From: Streptomyces clavuligerus
GTDB lineage: Bacteria > Actinomycetota > Actinomycetes > Streptomycetales > Streptomycetaceae
Assembly (NCBI RefSeq): GCF_005519465.1
Contig: NZ_CP027858.1
Location: forward strand, 6,063,001 to 6,127,000
DNA: 64,000 bases
Reading direction: 5' to 3'
Below the pieces are notes generated by a model that was not told the DNA's origin, ran no database searches, and worked only from the letters and a program-made list of their open reading frames with translations. How positions within the stretch are numbered: position 1 is the first letter of the stretch; the number at the start of each line of letters is the position of its first letter. The translations under genes were made by a program, and so were the position numbers. Positions 42,651 through 50,802 of this stretch are shown in pieces.

Positions 42651-42740
42651 AATGGTACTGGATAGAACGCTTGTGTGGGGATTCCATGAAGATTCTCGCA
42701 GGCCCCAACACGCCGAGTTCTCACATGAGTTGAGAACTCA
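42651..42740 (-). promoter_or_regulatory. Promoter and inverted repeat before the response regulator
   Basis: On the - strand a -10-like TACCAT (42656-42651) would start transcription about 43 bases before the TTG. Upstream, GAGTTCTC and GAGAACTC (42717-42724 and 42732-42739) form an inverted repeat, and TGAGTT-GAG-AACTCA (42726-42740) forms a nested one. Both share the GAACTCA core with the palindromes at 35764-35801. The element overlaps the last codon of the AfsA-like gene. Confidence 0.5.
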
Positions 42741-43820
42741 CCTCCATTGTGCCACTTCCAGGCGGAGCGCTGTGGTCGTCCGGCCTTCCTGGAGCGCCTC
42801 GACGGCCACCGGGACGGTGAAGATGCCCAGTTGCTCGTCCCACTGGAGGCCGTCCACGGTCGCCCGCAGCCGGGTGATCTGGTCCAGTTCCGTGTAGTCC
42901 GTGAAGCTGGTGGTGATGGAGGCGATGGCGAGCGAGTACGGGTCGAGCCCGTGGAGCCGGGCCACGGAGGCGATCGCGAGCTGCCGGGCGGCCTCCACCT
43001 GGAGATGCCCCGGCACATGGTCCAGCGGGTGGTCGAACATGTGCGGGTGGCTGGTGTCCACCACCAGTTGGGCGAAGAACTCCCGGTGGTCGGACTCCGA
43101 GACCGGGTCCGTGATGAACACGTTCCGCTCGTCCCTGCGGCCCACCGCGGCCGGTGCGGCGGCCGTGAAGCGCGGCAGCAGCCAGCCGGGGTGGTCCGGC
43201 ACCAGCCGCTTGCTCCGCAGCACCCGGTAGGCCGCCTTGGAGACGATCAGCAGCCCGCCCTGCCCGATGAGCGCGGGCTCCCCGTCGACATGGATGTCCC
43301 CGGTGAAGCTGAACCCCTGGACCCGGCCCGCGCGGTTCCGCTTGGGCCGGGCGTCCAGCGTCACCGCCACGTTCGCGGGCCGGGCCCCGATCCGGAGCGG
43401 GCCGAAACCCATCGTCCGCAACGAGAGGTCGCTCAGGATGAAGGCGGACGCGAGCGGCACGTCCAGATGGCGGTGCGCGGCCAGGACACCGGCCTGCCGG
43501 ACCACTTCGAGGAGCAGGGTGAAGTCGTACAGCGGGCCCTCGCCGATCAGATGGCCCCGGGGGAGCTGCGCCGCGACGGCGAAGGAGTCCTCACCGGTCT
43601 GCCGGGAGTCGGTGACGAACACCTCCGAGACCGACGACCGGTGGACCAGCGCGCGCGGCACGGTCGACTCGTAACTCAGCCCCTCGGGAGCGACCGGCTG
43701 ATCGGTGACCCGGGGGACGACCGGCACCGCGGAGCCGAGCTCCGGGCGGGGTGCCGCGAGACCCTCCGCGGTCGCGGTGGTGACCTCGTGGGACGCGGGG
43801 ACGGACGTGGGTACGGACAT
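42738..43820 (-). CDS. AfsA-family butyrolactone synthase homologue 1
   Basis: A 360-residue protein with two hotdog repeats, as in AfsA, which joins a beta-ketoacyl chain to dihydroxyacetone phosphate to start gamma-butyrolactone signal synthesis. The first repeat has GEGPLYDFTLLLEVVRQAG, the second the canonical FDHPLDHVPGHLQVEAARQLA. Both look intact. A HAD phosphatase and a FAD monooxygenase lie just upstream on the same strand, which fits a pathway of condensation, dephosphorylation and oxidation to a butyrolactone or butenolide signal. The start is ATG 43820. No ArpA-type receptor gene is in the window. Confidence 0.92.
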   Translation of the reverse strand: MSVPTSVPASHEVTTATAEGLAAPRPELGSAVPVVPRVTDQPVAPEGLSYESTVPRALVHRSSVSEVFVTDSRQTGEDSFAVAAQLPRGHLIGEGPLYDFTLLLEVVRQAGVLAAHRHLDVPLASAFILSDLSLRTMGFGPLRIGARPANVAVTLDARPKRNRAGRVQGFSFTGDIHVDGEPALIGQGGLLIVSKAAYRVLRSKRLVPDHPGWLLPRFTAAAPAAVGRRDERNVFITDPVSESDHREFFAQLVVDTSHPHMFDHPLDHVPGHLQVEAARQLAIASVARLHGLDPYSLAIASITTSFTDYTELDQITRLRATVDGLQWDEQLGIFTVPVAVEALQEGRTTTALRLEVAQWR

Positions 43821-44157
43821 GGTGAGGGTGTTCCCTTCACTGGAGGGTGTGCGCCGCCGCCCTGTCGGCGGCAGGGCCGGGCGCGGCGGAACGGGATTCG
43901 GATTCGGGTGGGGGCGCGGGGGCGGACCCGGGACCTCGGCGGCCGTCAGCGGCCGGGCCCTCGGACTGGCCCTCGGACGGGCCCTCGCGGGGCGGTGGGA
44001 GAACCGGGGCGGTGCGCCTCCGCGCCGTTACGGAAGTGGGCGCGCGGGGCCGGAAGGAGTACCCGCGGCGGTGCCCGCCCGGGTCGGTGGGGGAGCGGCC
44101 CACGGCCGCCCGGGTCCGCGGAGCGCGCCGGTCCGCGGTGGGGAGGCGGGGGAGGCG
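43821..44157. other. Intergenic region between FAD monooxygenase and AfsA homologue 1
   Basis: No gene is supported. It contains a GGATTCGGATTC doublet (about 43905-43916) and repeated CCCTCGGAC units (about 43957-43990). No SARP-type box was found, so AfsA 1 may be read from the HAD/FAD promoter or from an unseen one. Confidence 0.5.
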
Positions 44158-45804
44158 TCAGGAGCGCCCGGCCCGCGCCGGGGCGGGGAGCGCCCGCTCC
44201 CGGGGCAGCCGGTCCAGCAGCGCGTCCAGCCCGGTGAGCCCGGCGCGGGCCGCGAGCACACCGTCCGGCCGGACGAGGGCGAGCCAGCCCGCGCAGCCGC
44301 CGCGCAGCGCGCCGTGCCCCGGCTCGCGGGCGACGCGGGCCCCGGCGGCGATGGCGCGCCCCGGGTCGGCAGCCGTGCCCGGCGGCTGTATCCACAGCAC
44401 CGTCACGGCGTCGTCGGCCCCCCGCCGGTGCAGCACTCCGGCGGCGTGCGCGGCCCGCTCGCCTGCGGCCTGCCCGCCGTACGCGAGCAGGGTGTGCCGC
44501 CCCTCGGCGAGATGGGCGTGGAGCGTCAGCGCCGCCGGGCCGTGCACCGGGACCAGCGCGGCGTCCGGCGCCCTGCGGCCGGTGCGCACGGCGCGCGGGG
44601 CGTCCGCCGCGCCCGCCAGGTCGGCGACCGCCGGACTGCCGGAGTGGTCCAGGTCGAGCTGGGCGAGGAGAGGGATCACCCGGCTCTCCAGGAGTCCCGC
44701 CCCGGACAGCGCCCGCAGCGCGGTGTCCCGCGCGGCGCGCGCCAGCGGACGGCGCAGCAGCCAGAGCCGGATCTGCTGATCGCCGTTGCGGACCGCGCGG
44801 ACGGAGGCCGGGCGGCGCTCCGCCTCGAAGCTGTCCAGCAGGGCCGGGTCCTGGCCGCGCACCACGGCCGCCAGTTTCCAGCCGATGTCGTAGCCGTCCT
44901 GGACCCCGGTGTTGAGGCCCTGCCCCCCGGCGGTGGTGTGGGCGTGCACCGCGTCGCCCGCGAGCAGCACGGGGCCCGCCCGGAAGCGCGGCGCGACCTT
45001 GGCGTGCACCTGGAACCGGCTGGTCCACCAGGCGTCGTGGAACCGCAGTCCGCCGGGTCCGCGTTGGTCGAGGAGCCGTTGCAGCAGCGCGCTGGAGGGC
45101 GGGTCGCTCCGCCCGTCGCTCTCCAGGTCGAAGAAGACGCGGTGGCCGCCCGGCTGGGGCACGATCACCAGGACGCCGTCGGGCGCGATGTGGTGCTGGA
45201 CCTCGGCCTCGTCGGGCGCGCCCGACAGCACACCGTCCCCGATGAGGAACGTCCGGTCGAAGGTGTGGCCGTCGAAGGGGATGCCGACGCTCTCGCGCAC
45301 CGTGCTGCGGGCCCCGTCGGCGCCGATCAGCCAGGGGACCGTCACCTCCTCCGTGCCGCCGGAGGAGCGCAGCACGACGGAGACCGCGGCGCCGTCCCCC
45401 GCGCCGTGCACGGTGAGGTCCGTGGCCTCCGTCTCCCACTCGACCGTGCCGCCCAGCTCCTCCAGCCGGGTGTGCAGGGCCTGTTCGGTGACCGGCTGGG
45501 GGACGCAGAGCGGCCCGGGGAACGCGGTGCCGCGCAGCCCGCCGAAGCGGACCCCGCCGATCCGTCGGCCCCGGGACCAGTACGAGGCTCCGGCCAGCGG
45601 CAGCGCCTCGGCGGCGAGGGTCCGGGCCACGCCCAGCCGGTGCAGGCACTCCAGGGCGCCGCTCCAGAGCACCAGGCCCTTGGGGGCGACGCCCGGCCCG
45701 CGGCGGCGGTCCACGATCCGGCAGGGCACCCCGAGGCCCCTGAGGGCGCAGGCGGCGGTGAGCCCGGTGGGTCCGGCGCCGACGATCAGGACGGGCGGGG
45801 TCAT
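44158..45804 (-). CDS. Class A FAD-dependent monooxygenase
   Basis: A 548-residue aromatic-hydroxylase-type flavoprotein. VLIVGAGPTGLTAACALRGLG binds FAD ADP, WLIGADGARSTVRESVG is the DG motif, and LLAGDAVHAHTTAGGQGLNTG the second FAD site. A C-terminal thioredoxin-like extension (about 390-548) matches the long PHBH/RdmE-like subgroup. The start ATG 45804 overlaps the HAD stop (ATGA). With HAD and AfsA it may oxidise a butyrolactone-type signal; alternatively it is a product tailoring enzyme. The C-terminus is Arg/Ala-rich. Confidence 0.88.
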   Translation of the reverse strand: MTPPVLIVGAGPTGLTAACALRGLGVPCRIVDRRRGPGVAPKGLVLWSGALECLHRLGVARTLAAEALPLAGASYWSRGRRIGGVRFGGLRGTAFPGPLCVPQPVTEQALHTRLEELGGTVEWETEATDLTVHGAGDGAAVSVVLRSSGGTEEVTVPWLIGADGARSTVRESVGIPFDGHTFDRTFLIGDGVLSGAPDEAEVQHHIAPDGVLVIVPQPGGHRVFFDLESDGRSDPPSSALLQRLLDQRGPGGLRFHDAWWTSRFQVHAKVAPRFRAGPVLLAGDAVHAHTTAGGQGLNTGVQDGYDIGWKLAAVVRGQDPALLDSFEAERRPASVRAVRNGDQQIRLWLLRRPLARAARDTALRALSGAGLLESRVIPLLAQLDLDHSGSPAVADLAGAADAPRAVRTGRRAPDAALVPVHGPAALTLHAHLAEGRHTLLAYGGQAAGERAAHAAGVLHRRGADDAVTVLWIQPPGTAADPGRAIAAGARVAREPGHGALRGGCAGWLALVRPDGVLAARAGLTGLDALLDRLPRERALPAPARAGRS

Positions 45805-46493
45805 CGCGCGCCTCCCGACGGGACGAGGGCGGCGGGGGCGGCGGGCGGCGGCGGGGGAGGGGCCGCCAGGGCCCCGGTGATCGCGGCGACGGCCGACGCG
45901 GTGTCGGTGAAGAGGACCGAGCGGATACCGAGCGCCGTCGCCGCCGCGCAGTTCTCCTCGGTGTCGTCGACGAACAGGACCCGCTCGGGCGCCGTCCCGA
46001 GCCGGTCGAGCAGTATCCGGTAGATCGCCGGGTCGGGCTTGCGCACACCCTCGCGGTGCGAGTCGACGACGACCTCGAACAACTCGTCCACCGGGAGCTG
46101 GGCGCGCCACAGCGGCTCCCACTCCCGGACGTTGTTGGTGAGCAGCGCCAGCCGGTACCCGCGTGCGCGCAGCGCGCGCAGCTCGGCCAGGAAGGGCGCG
46201 TTGGCGCGCCGGCCGCGGAACCACAGCTCCCCGAAGCCCCGCCCGTTCTCCAGGACCCGGCCCGTGCCCTCGGGCAGATGGGCGAGGACCCGCTCGGCCA
46301 TCCGGCGTTCGGTGATCTCGCCGGTCTCCAGCGCGGCCATGGGGGTGATCCCGTGCCGTGCGGTCGCGGCGGCGAAGGCTCCGGCGAGCGCCGGGACGGT
46401 GAGACCGGCCAGTTCGGCGAAGGCCGCGAAGGTCTCGGCGAGCGGGTTGGTCAGCACCCCCCCGTAGTCGACGACGACCGTGTCGACGGTCAT
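45801..46493 (-). CDS. HAD-superfamily phosphatase
   Basis: A 230-residue HAD hydrolase. The motif I position reads VVVDYGGVL, where the nucleophile Asp is kept but the usual second Asp is Gly, as in many haloacid-type members; motif II is LALLTNN; motif III Lys lies in REGVRKPDPAIY; motif IV is VLFVDDTEENCAAA. A Pro-rich tail ends the protein. It overlaps the FAD monooxygenase and is first in the operon, behind a SARP-type promoter. Beside an AfsA gene the natural reading is dephosphorylation of the AfsA product; family range is broad so this is inference. Confidence 0.87.
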   Translation of the reverse strand: MTVDTVVVDYGGVLTNPLAETFAAFAELAGLTVPALAGAFAAATARHGITPMAALETGEITERRMAERVLAHLPEGTGRVLENGRGFGELWFRGRRANAPFLAELRALRARGYRLALLTNNVREWEPLWRAQLPVDELFEVVVDSHREGVRKPDPAIYRILLDRLGTAPERVLFVDDTEENCAAATALGIRSVLFTDTASAVAAITGALAAPPPPPPAAPAALVPSGGAR

Positions 46494-46605
46494 GGTGCCT
46501 CCTTCTCGTACCGGTTGCTGGTGTCCACGGACGGCGCCGGGCCGCCCCGTGCGAGGGACGGTCGACCTGTCCTCTCCCGGCGTCCGCTGTGGTGCGGTGC
46601 AACGG

Positions 46606-46638
46606 ACGGTAGAACCGCGCCCTTGCGCATGGGCAAAA
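46606..46638 (-). promoter_or_regulatory. SARP-type box and -10 for the HAD/FAD/AfsA operon
   Basis: On the - strand: TTTTGCC-CATG-CGCAAGG (46638-46621), nine bases, then TACCGT (46611-46606). Confidence 0.65.
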
Positions 46639-46857
46639 TCGCCGGTCTTCGCGGGGAGGGTCCGGGGTGTCCGGTCGGTCCCCTCGGTCCGGGTCCGCCC
46701 CGGGTCCGTCGCGGCCCCCGGGGTCTCGCGGTGCCGCGTCCGGCCCGCGCCGGACCCCGTGCGCCCGCGCCGGGGAACGGCGACGGGTGCGCGGGGCCCC
46801 CGGCCCACCGCGCACCCGCCCGCCGGTCCCGGCGCCCGCCCCGGAGGGGACGGCCCG

Positions 46858-49272
46858 TCAGCCCGGCGTACCCGTCCCCGCCGTCACCCGGGGCTCGTCC
46901 CGTACCTCCCCGGCGGCCGGGCCCCGGTGCGGCGGCGCGGCCCCGGTCGGCACGGGGGAGGCCGGCGCCGCGGGCGCGGGAGCGCCCTCGCTGATCCCGA
47001 AGCGGGCGTGGAGCCGGCGCAGCGGCCCCGGCGCCCACCAGGTCGCCTCCCCGGTGAGCCGGAGCACCGCGGGCACCAGCAGGGTACGGATCACCATCGC
47101 GTCCATGAGGATGGCGAGCGCGACCCCGAGCCCCAGCATCTTGGTGTTGGTGATCCGGGAACTGCCGATCGCCACCATCACCACGGCGAGCACCACGGCC
47201 GCCGCGGTGATCACCCCGCCGGTGCCCCGAATCCCCTCGACCACGGCCGACCGGTGGTCGGGCTGCCGCTCCCGCTCCTCCTTGATCCGGGAGAGCAGGA
47301 ACACCCCGTAGTCCATGGAGAGTCCGAAGGCGAGGCAGAACATCAGCACCGGCAGCGCGGTCTCGATACTGCCGGTGGGGGTGAAGCCGAGCACCCCGGA
47401 GAGATGGCCGTCCTGGAAGATCCACACCACCGCGCCCAGCATCGCCGTCAGACTGAGCGCGTTGAGCAGCACCGCCTGCACGGGGACGAGCACACTCCCG
47501 GTGAGCAGGAAGACCAGCACCAGCGTGGCCAGGACGATCGCACCGACCGCCCAGGGCAGCCCGCGCCCGATCGCCGACTGGGTGTCGATCAGCGCCGCCG
47601 TCGTCCCGGAGACCCGCACGGGGAACGGGGCCGCCAGCTCCCGGATGTCCCGGACGAGGTCCTTGGCCTCCTCGGAGATGGGCTCCAGGGACGGGACGAC
47701 AGCGAGATGGGCGATCCCCCCGGAGGCACGGGCGGGCTGGGCCGGGCCCGAGCGCTTCCCCTCGGTGTACCGGCCGCCGGGGCCGTCCACCCGGATCACG
47801 CCCGGCAGACCGGACAGCCGCTGGGCGTACGCGTCCAGCGCCCCGGTCCCGGCCGCGCCCGTGCTCACCGCGGTCCCGGTGGTCTCAGTGTTCTCAGTGT
47901 TCTCAGTGGTCTCGGCGACGACGTCGACGGTGCCCGTGGGGCTGCCCGGGAAGTCGTCCCGGATCCGTTCCTGCACCACCCGCGACTCGGCCGACGTGGG
48001 GAGCTGGCGGTAGTCGGCGGTGCCGAAGTCGACGTTGAGGAAGGGCGCTCCGAGCAGCAGCAGCACGGCGAGGGTGCCGGTCGCGACCAGCGGGGCGCGC
48101 CGCATGACCCCCCGGGCCAGCCGGGCCCACCCCTCGCCCTCCGGCTTCGGCGCCCGCCCGGCCCGGGGCGCGCGCCGCACCAGCCGCCGGATGTCCCACG
48201 CGTCGATCCGGGGGCCGAGCAGGGCGAGCAGCGCGGGCAGCACCACCAGCGCCGCCACCGCGGCGAGGACCACCACACTGATGCCCGCGTACGCCAGCGA
48301 CCGCAGGAAGTAGAGCGGGAAGACCATCATCGCGGCCAGCGAGACGGCGACCGTCGCCGCCGAGAACAGCACCGTGCGCCCCGCCGTGCCGAGCGTCGCC
48401 GCGAGGGCCGCCGGGCCGTCCTTGCCGCCGCTCAGCTCCTCCCGGTAGCGGCGCACGATCAGCAGCGCGTAGTCGATCGCGAGCCCCAGACCGAGCGCCG
48501 TGGTGAGGTTGCTCGCGAAGACCGACACATCGGTGAACTCGGTGATGACCCGCAGCACCGCGTTGGTGCCGAGGATCGCGATCACCCCGATGCCGATGGG
48601 GAGCAGCGCGGCGACGGCGCTGCCGAACACCACCATCAGCACCACCAGGGTGATCGGCAGCGCGATCAGCTCGGCCCGCAGCAGATCCTCGCTGATGAAG
48701 GTCTGCTGCTCCTGCTGGGTGGCGACGGTGCCGCCGATCCGGATGCCGAGCGCGCCCCGCTCCCCGTCGAACGCGGGGATCACCCGCTCCTCCAGGGTGC
48801 GTTCGGCCGCCAGTTCGTCCCCGTTGATCCGGGCGACGATCAGGGCCTGGCCGCCGTCCTCGGAGCGCAGGGTCGCGGCCCGGCCGTCCCAGTAGGAGGT
48901 CACCCCGGTGATGCCGGGCACAGCGGCGAGGCGCGCGGTCAGTTCACGGCCCTGGCGGGCCGCCGCCGTGTCGTCCACGGAGCCGTCGGCCTCGGCCAGC
49001 AGCACCAGATTGGGGCGGGCGCCGGGGAACTCGCGCTCCAGGGCCCGGGCCGCGAACGAGGACTCCGAGCCGGGGTCGACCACCCCGCCGCTGCCGCCGC
49101 TGCGCAGCCGGTCGGCCACGCCGCCGCCGAGGACGACGGCCCCGGCCAGCAGTAACAGGGTGAGGGCGAGCAGGGCCTTGGGGCGGCGCCCGGTCAGCCG
49201 GGCCAGCGCGCCGAACAGGCCGCGCTGCGGTGCCGCCGCGGACGGCGGGCCGGTGGCGTGCGGATGGTGCAT
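46858..49272 (-). CDS. MMPL/RND-family transporter 2
   Basis: An 804-residue MMPL transporter, about 12 helices in two repeats. Helix 4 has ALGLGLAIDYALLIVRRYREE and helix 10 has AFGLSMDYGVFLLSRIKEE, with the Asp-Tyr pairs for proton relay. The external loop of repeat 2 includes a short Thr/Glu/Asn tandem (ETTENTENTETTG, encoded by repeats near 47890). The start is ATG 49272 (MHHPHATGPP) after GGGAG. Leucine 40 is TTA (49153-49155), as in MMPL 1 near its first helix. It follows the SMP-30-like gene by 130 bases on the same strand, with no SARP box of its own, so it is probably co-transcribed. Confidence 0.9.
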   Translation of the reverse strand: MHHPHATGPPSAAAPQRGLFGALARLTGRRPKALLALTLLLLAGAVVLGGGVADRLRSGGSGGVVDPGSESSFAARALEREFPGARPNLVLLAEADGSVDDTAAARQGRELTARLAAVPGITGVTSYWDGRAATLRSEDGGQALIVARINGDELAAERTLEERVIPAFDGERGALGIRIGGTVATQQEQQTFISEDLLRAELIALPITLVVLMVVFGSAVAALLPIGIGVIAILGTNAVLRVITEFTDVSVFASNLTTALGLGLAIDYALLIVRRYREELSGGKDGPAALAATLGTAGRTVLFSAATVAVSLAAMMVFPLYFLRSLAYAGISVVVLAAVAALVVLPALLALLGPRIDAWDIRRLVRRAPRAGRAPKPEGEGWARLARGVMRRAPLVATGTLAVLLLLGAPFLNVDFGTADYRQLPTSAESRVVQERIRDDFPGSPTGTVDVVAETTENTENTETTGTAVSTGAAGTGALDAYAQRLSGLPGVIRVDGPGGRYTEGKRSGPAQPARASGGIAHLAVVPSLEPISEEAKDLVRDIRELAAPFPVRVSGTTAALIDTQSAIGRGLPWAVGAIVLATLVLVFLLTGSVLVPVQAVLLNALSLTAMLGAVVWIFQDGHLSGVLGFTPTGSIETALPVLMFCLAFGLSMDYGVFLLSRIKEERERQPDHRSAVVEGIRGTGGVITAAAVVLAVVMVAIGSSRITNTKMLGLGVALAILMDAMVIRTLLVPAVLRLTGEATWWAPGPLRRLHARFGISEGAPAPAAPASPVPTGAAPPHRGPAAGEVRDEPRVTAGTGTPG

Positions 49273-49402
49273 GGCGGTACTCCCGGAGGGGTCGGGGTGG
49301 CGTACGTGCCGGGAGAGGTGCTCGCGGGGCGCCGCCACCTGAGATGCGGAGGGGGTGCGTACGGTCCGGTGGGCGTCCGGAGGGCGGTGGGCCCGGACCC
49401 CG

Positions 49403-50449
49403 TCAGCGCCTGCGGAGCTGGAACCGGCCGGGAGTGGGCGAGGGGACCCCGGTCAGGATCTCCCGGAGCCCACCGCTGAGGACGTAGTCGCCGTACGGGG
49501 TCACGGCGACCGTCGTGGGGTCGTCGACGGGCCAGGCGCGGTCCTCCACGGTGCGCGCGGTGCGCCAGCCGTCGGTGGAGCGCAGCACCAGGACGGCGTC
49601 CCGGCCGGGCGCGGTCGACAGATCGTTGGAGACGACGAGCAGCGACCCGTCGGGGCGCAGCGCGAGACCGTCGATGGAGTTCGGGGCCCGGTCCAGCCGG
49701 ACCTCGCGGACCTGCGGGCGCGCCGAGCGGGGGCGGTCGATCCGGAAGAGCCGGCCGCCGGAGTAGCGGCCCACGAGGAGGAAGCCGCAGGGGTGGTGGA
49801 CGATGCCGTTGGGCCCGGTCTCCGGGGTGCCGAAGCGCTCGTCGCGGATGACGTTGCGGACTTCGCCGTTCCCGCCCACCCGGGTCACGGTGTCGACCTC
49901 GGTGTCGGTGACATAGATGTCGCCGTGGTGGTCCACGGTGACGTCGTTGGTCCGCGGCTCGATCGTGGCCCCGGTGGAGACCGGCACCAGCGTCCGTACC
50001 GCGCCGGTGGCCAGGTCGAAGACGCCGACGCCGTTCACGGGCGGCTTGGTGATGTCCACCATGCCGAGACGGCGGTGGAAGTAGTCGCTGTAGGCGGCGA
50101 CGATCCGGCCGCGGCGGTGGTCGGTGTGGAGTCCGAGGACGGAGACCCGGGCGAAGGGGGTCACGAGGGGGGTGACCGAGCCGTCCGCCCGGACCACCGA
50201 GATCGTGCCCTGGACGCTGGACGAGACGAGGAACGCCCGTCGGCCGCGGTCCCAGCCCACACCTTCGGGATAGAGGCCCGGGGCGTGGACGGTGAGGGTC
50301 CGGGGCAGCGGGCGGCGCTCGCCCGCCGCGGTCCGTCCGGCGGCCCGGGCTGGGGTGTGCACGGCGGCGAGCGCCCCACCGGTTCCGGCCACCGCCGCGA
50401 GGCGCAGCAGGGTCCGGCGGGATGTCTGGGCGTAGGGGGAGGGGTCCAC
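49403..50449 (-). CDS. Tat-exported SMP-30/gluconolactonase-like protein
   Basis: A 348-residue beta-propeller protein. The start is GTG 50449, eight bases after AGGAG, leading to YAQTSRRTLLRLAAVAGTGG, a Tat signal with AHTPARAAG-like cleavage region. The propeller carries GLYPEGVGWD, ETGPNGIVHHPCG and APNSIDGLALRPDG, the Glu/Asn/Asp metal ligands of SMP-30-like lactonases. It would act outside the cell, and a lactone such as a butyrolactone signal is an attractive but untested substrate. Its SARP-type promoter lies about 150-180 bases upstream, back to back with that of korA. Confidence 0.82.
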   Translation of the reverse strand: MDPSPYAQTSRRTLLRLAAVAGTGGALAAVHTPARAAGRTAAGERRPLPRTLTVHAPGLYPEGVGWDRGRRAFLVSSSVQGTISVVRADGSVTPLVTPFARVSVLGLHTDHRRGRIVAAYSDYFHRRLGMVDITKPPVNGVGVFDLATGAVRTLVPVSTGATIEPRTNDVTVDHHGDIYVTDTEVDTVTRVGGNGEVRNVIRDERFGTPETGPNGIVHHPCGFLLVGRYSGGRLFRIDRPRSARPQVREVRLDRAPNSIDGLALRPDGSLLVVSNDLSTAPGRDAVLVLRSTDGWRTARTVEDRAWPVDDPTTVAVTPYGDYVLSGGLREILTGVPSPTPGRFQLRRR

Positions 50450-50599
50450 GGGGCTGCTCCTTCGGGCGGTGCGGGCGCGAGCGGGGCTGCGTCGGCGGGG
50501 CTGCGCGGGGCGGCACCCGGCCGGGCCGGGTGCACGGGCCCGTCCGGCACCGCCGTGGCGGGTGCGCCGGGTCCGGGCCGTCCTCCGCCGACCGTGCCC

Positions 50600-50632
50600 A
50601 GCGTCGCCAGCCGCTCTGGAGCAAGGCTGGAT
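50600..50632 (-). promoter_or_regulatory. SARP-type box and -10 for the SMP-30-like gene
   Basis: On the - strand: ATCCAGC-CTTG-CTCCAGA (50632-50615), nine bases, then GACGCT (50605-50600). A possible third heptamer lies just upstream (around 50637-50643). Confidence 0.6.
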
Positions 50633-50708
50633 CACGGCTGTACAGAGCTGTTGACGACGGTTCCTGGTGGGGCTGCCCGGGGCTCCCGGGGCGCGATCCG
50701 CACCGGCC

Positions 50709-50741
50709 CTTTGGTTCGCCTCAAGGCCGGGTGCCTACCGT
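50709..50741 (+). promoter_or_regulatory. SARP-type box and -10 for the oxoacid:ferredoxin oxidoreductase operon
   Basis: CTTTGGT-TCGC-CTCAAGG (50709-50726), nine bases, then TACCGT (50736-50741). The rest of the 353-bp divergent region 50450-50802 holds only this box and the SMP-30 one. Confidence 0.7.
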
Positions 50742-50802
50742 CCTGCCGTCAGCGCGCCGCAGACCCGCGCCGCTGGACCGGCACCCAGAGGGGACGAAGA
50801 GC

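Noticed and set aside
42601..42711. Upstream ATG starts for the response regulator
   Set aside because: They lie before the probable -10 at 42651-42656 or lack ribosome sites, and would add residues not expected before a receiver domain.
43837..44103. An 88-codon frame in the gap before AfsA homologue 1
   Set aside because: Low-complexity Pro/Arg/Ser composition and no ribosome site; the gap is kept as intergenic.
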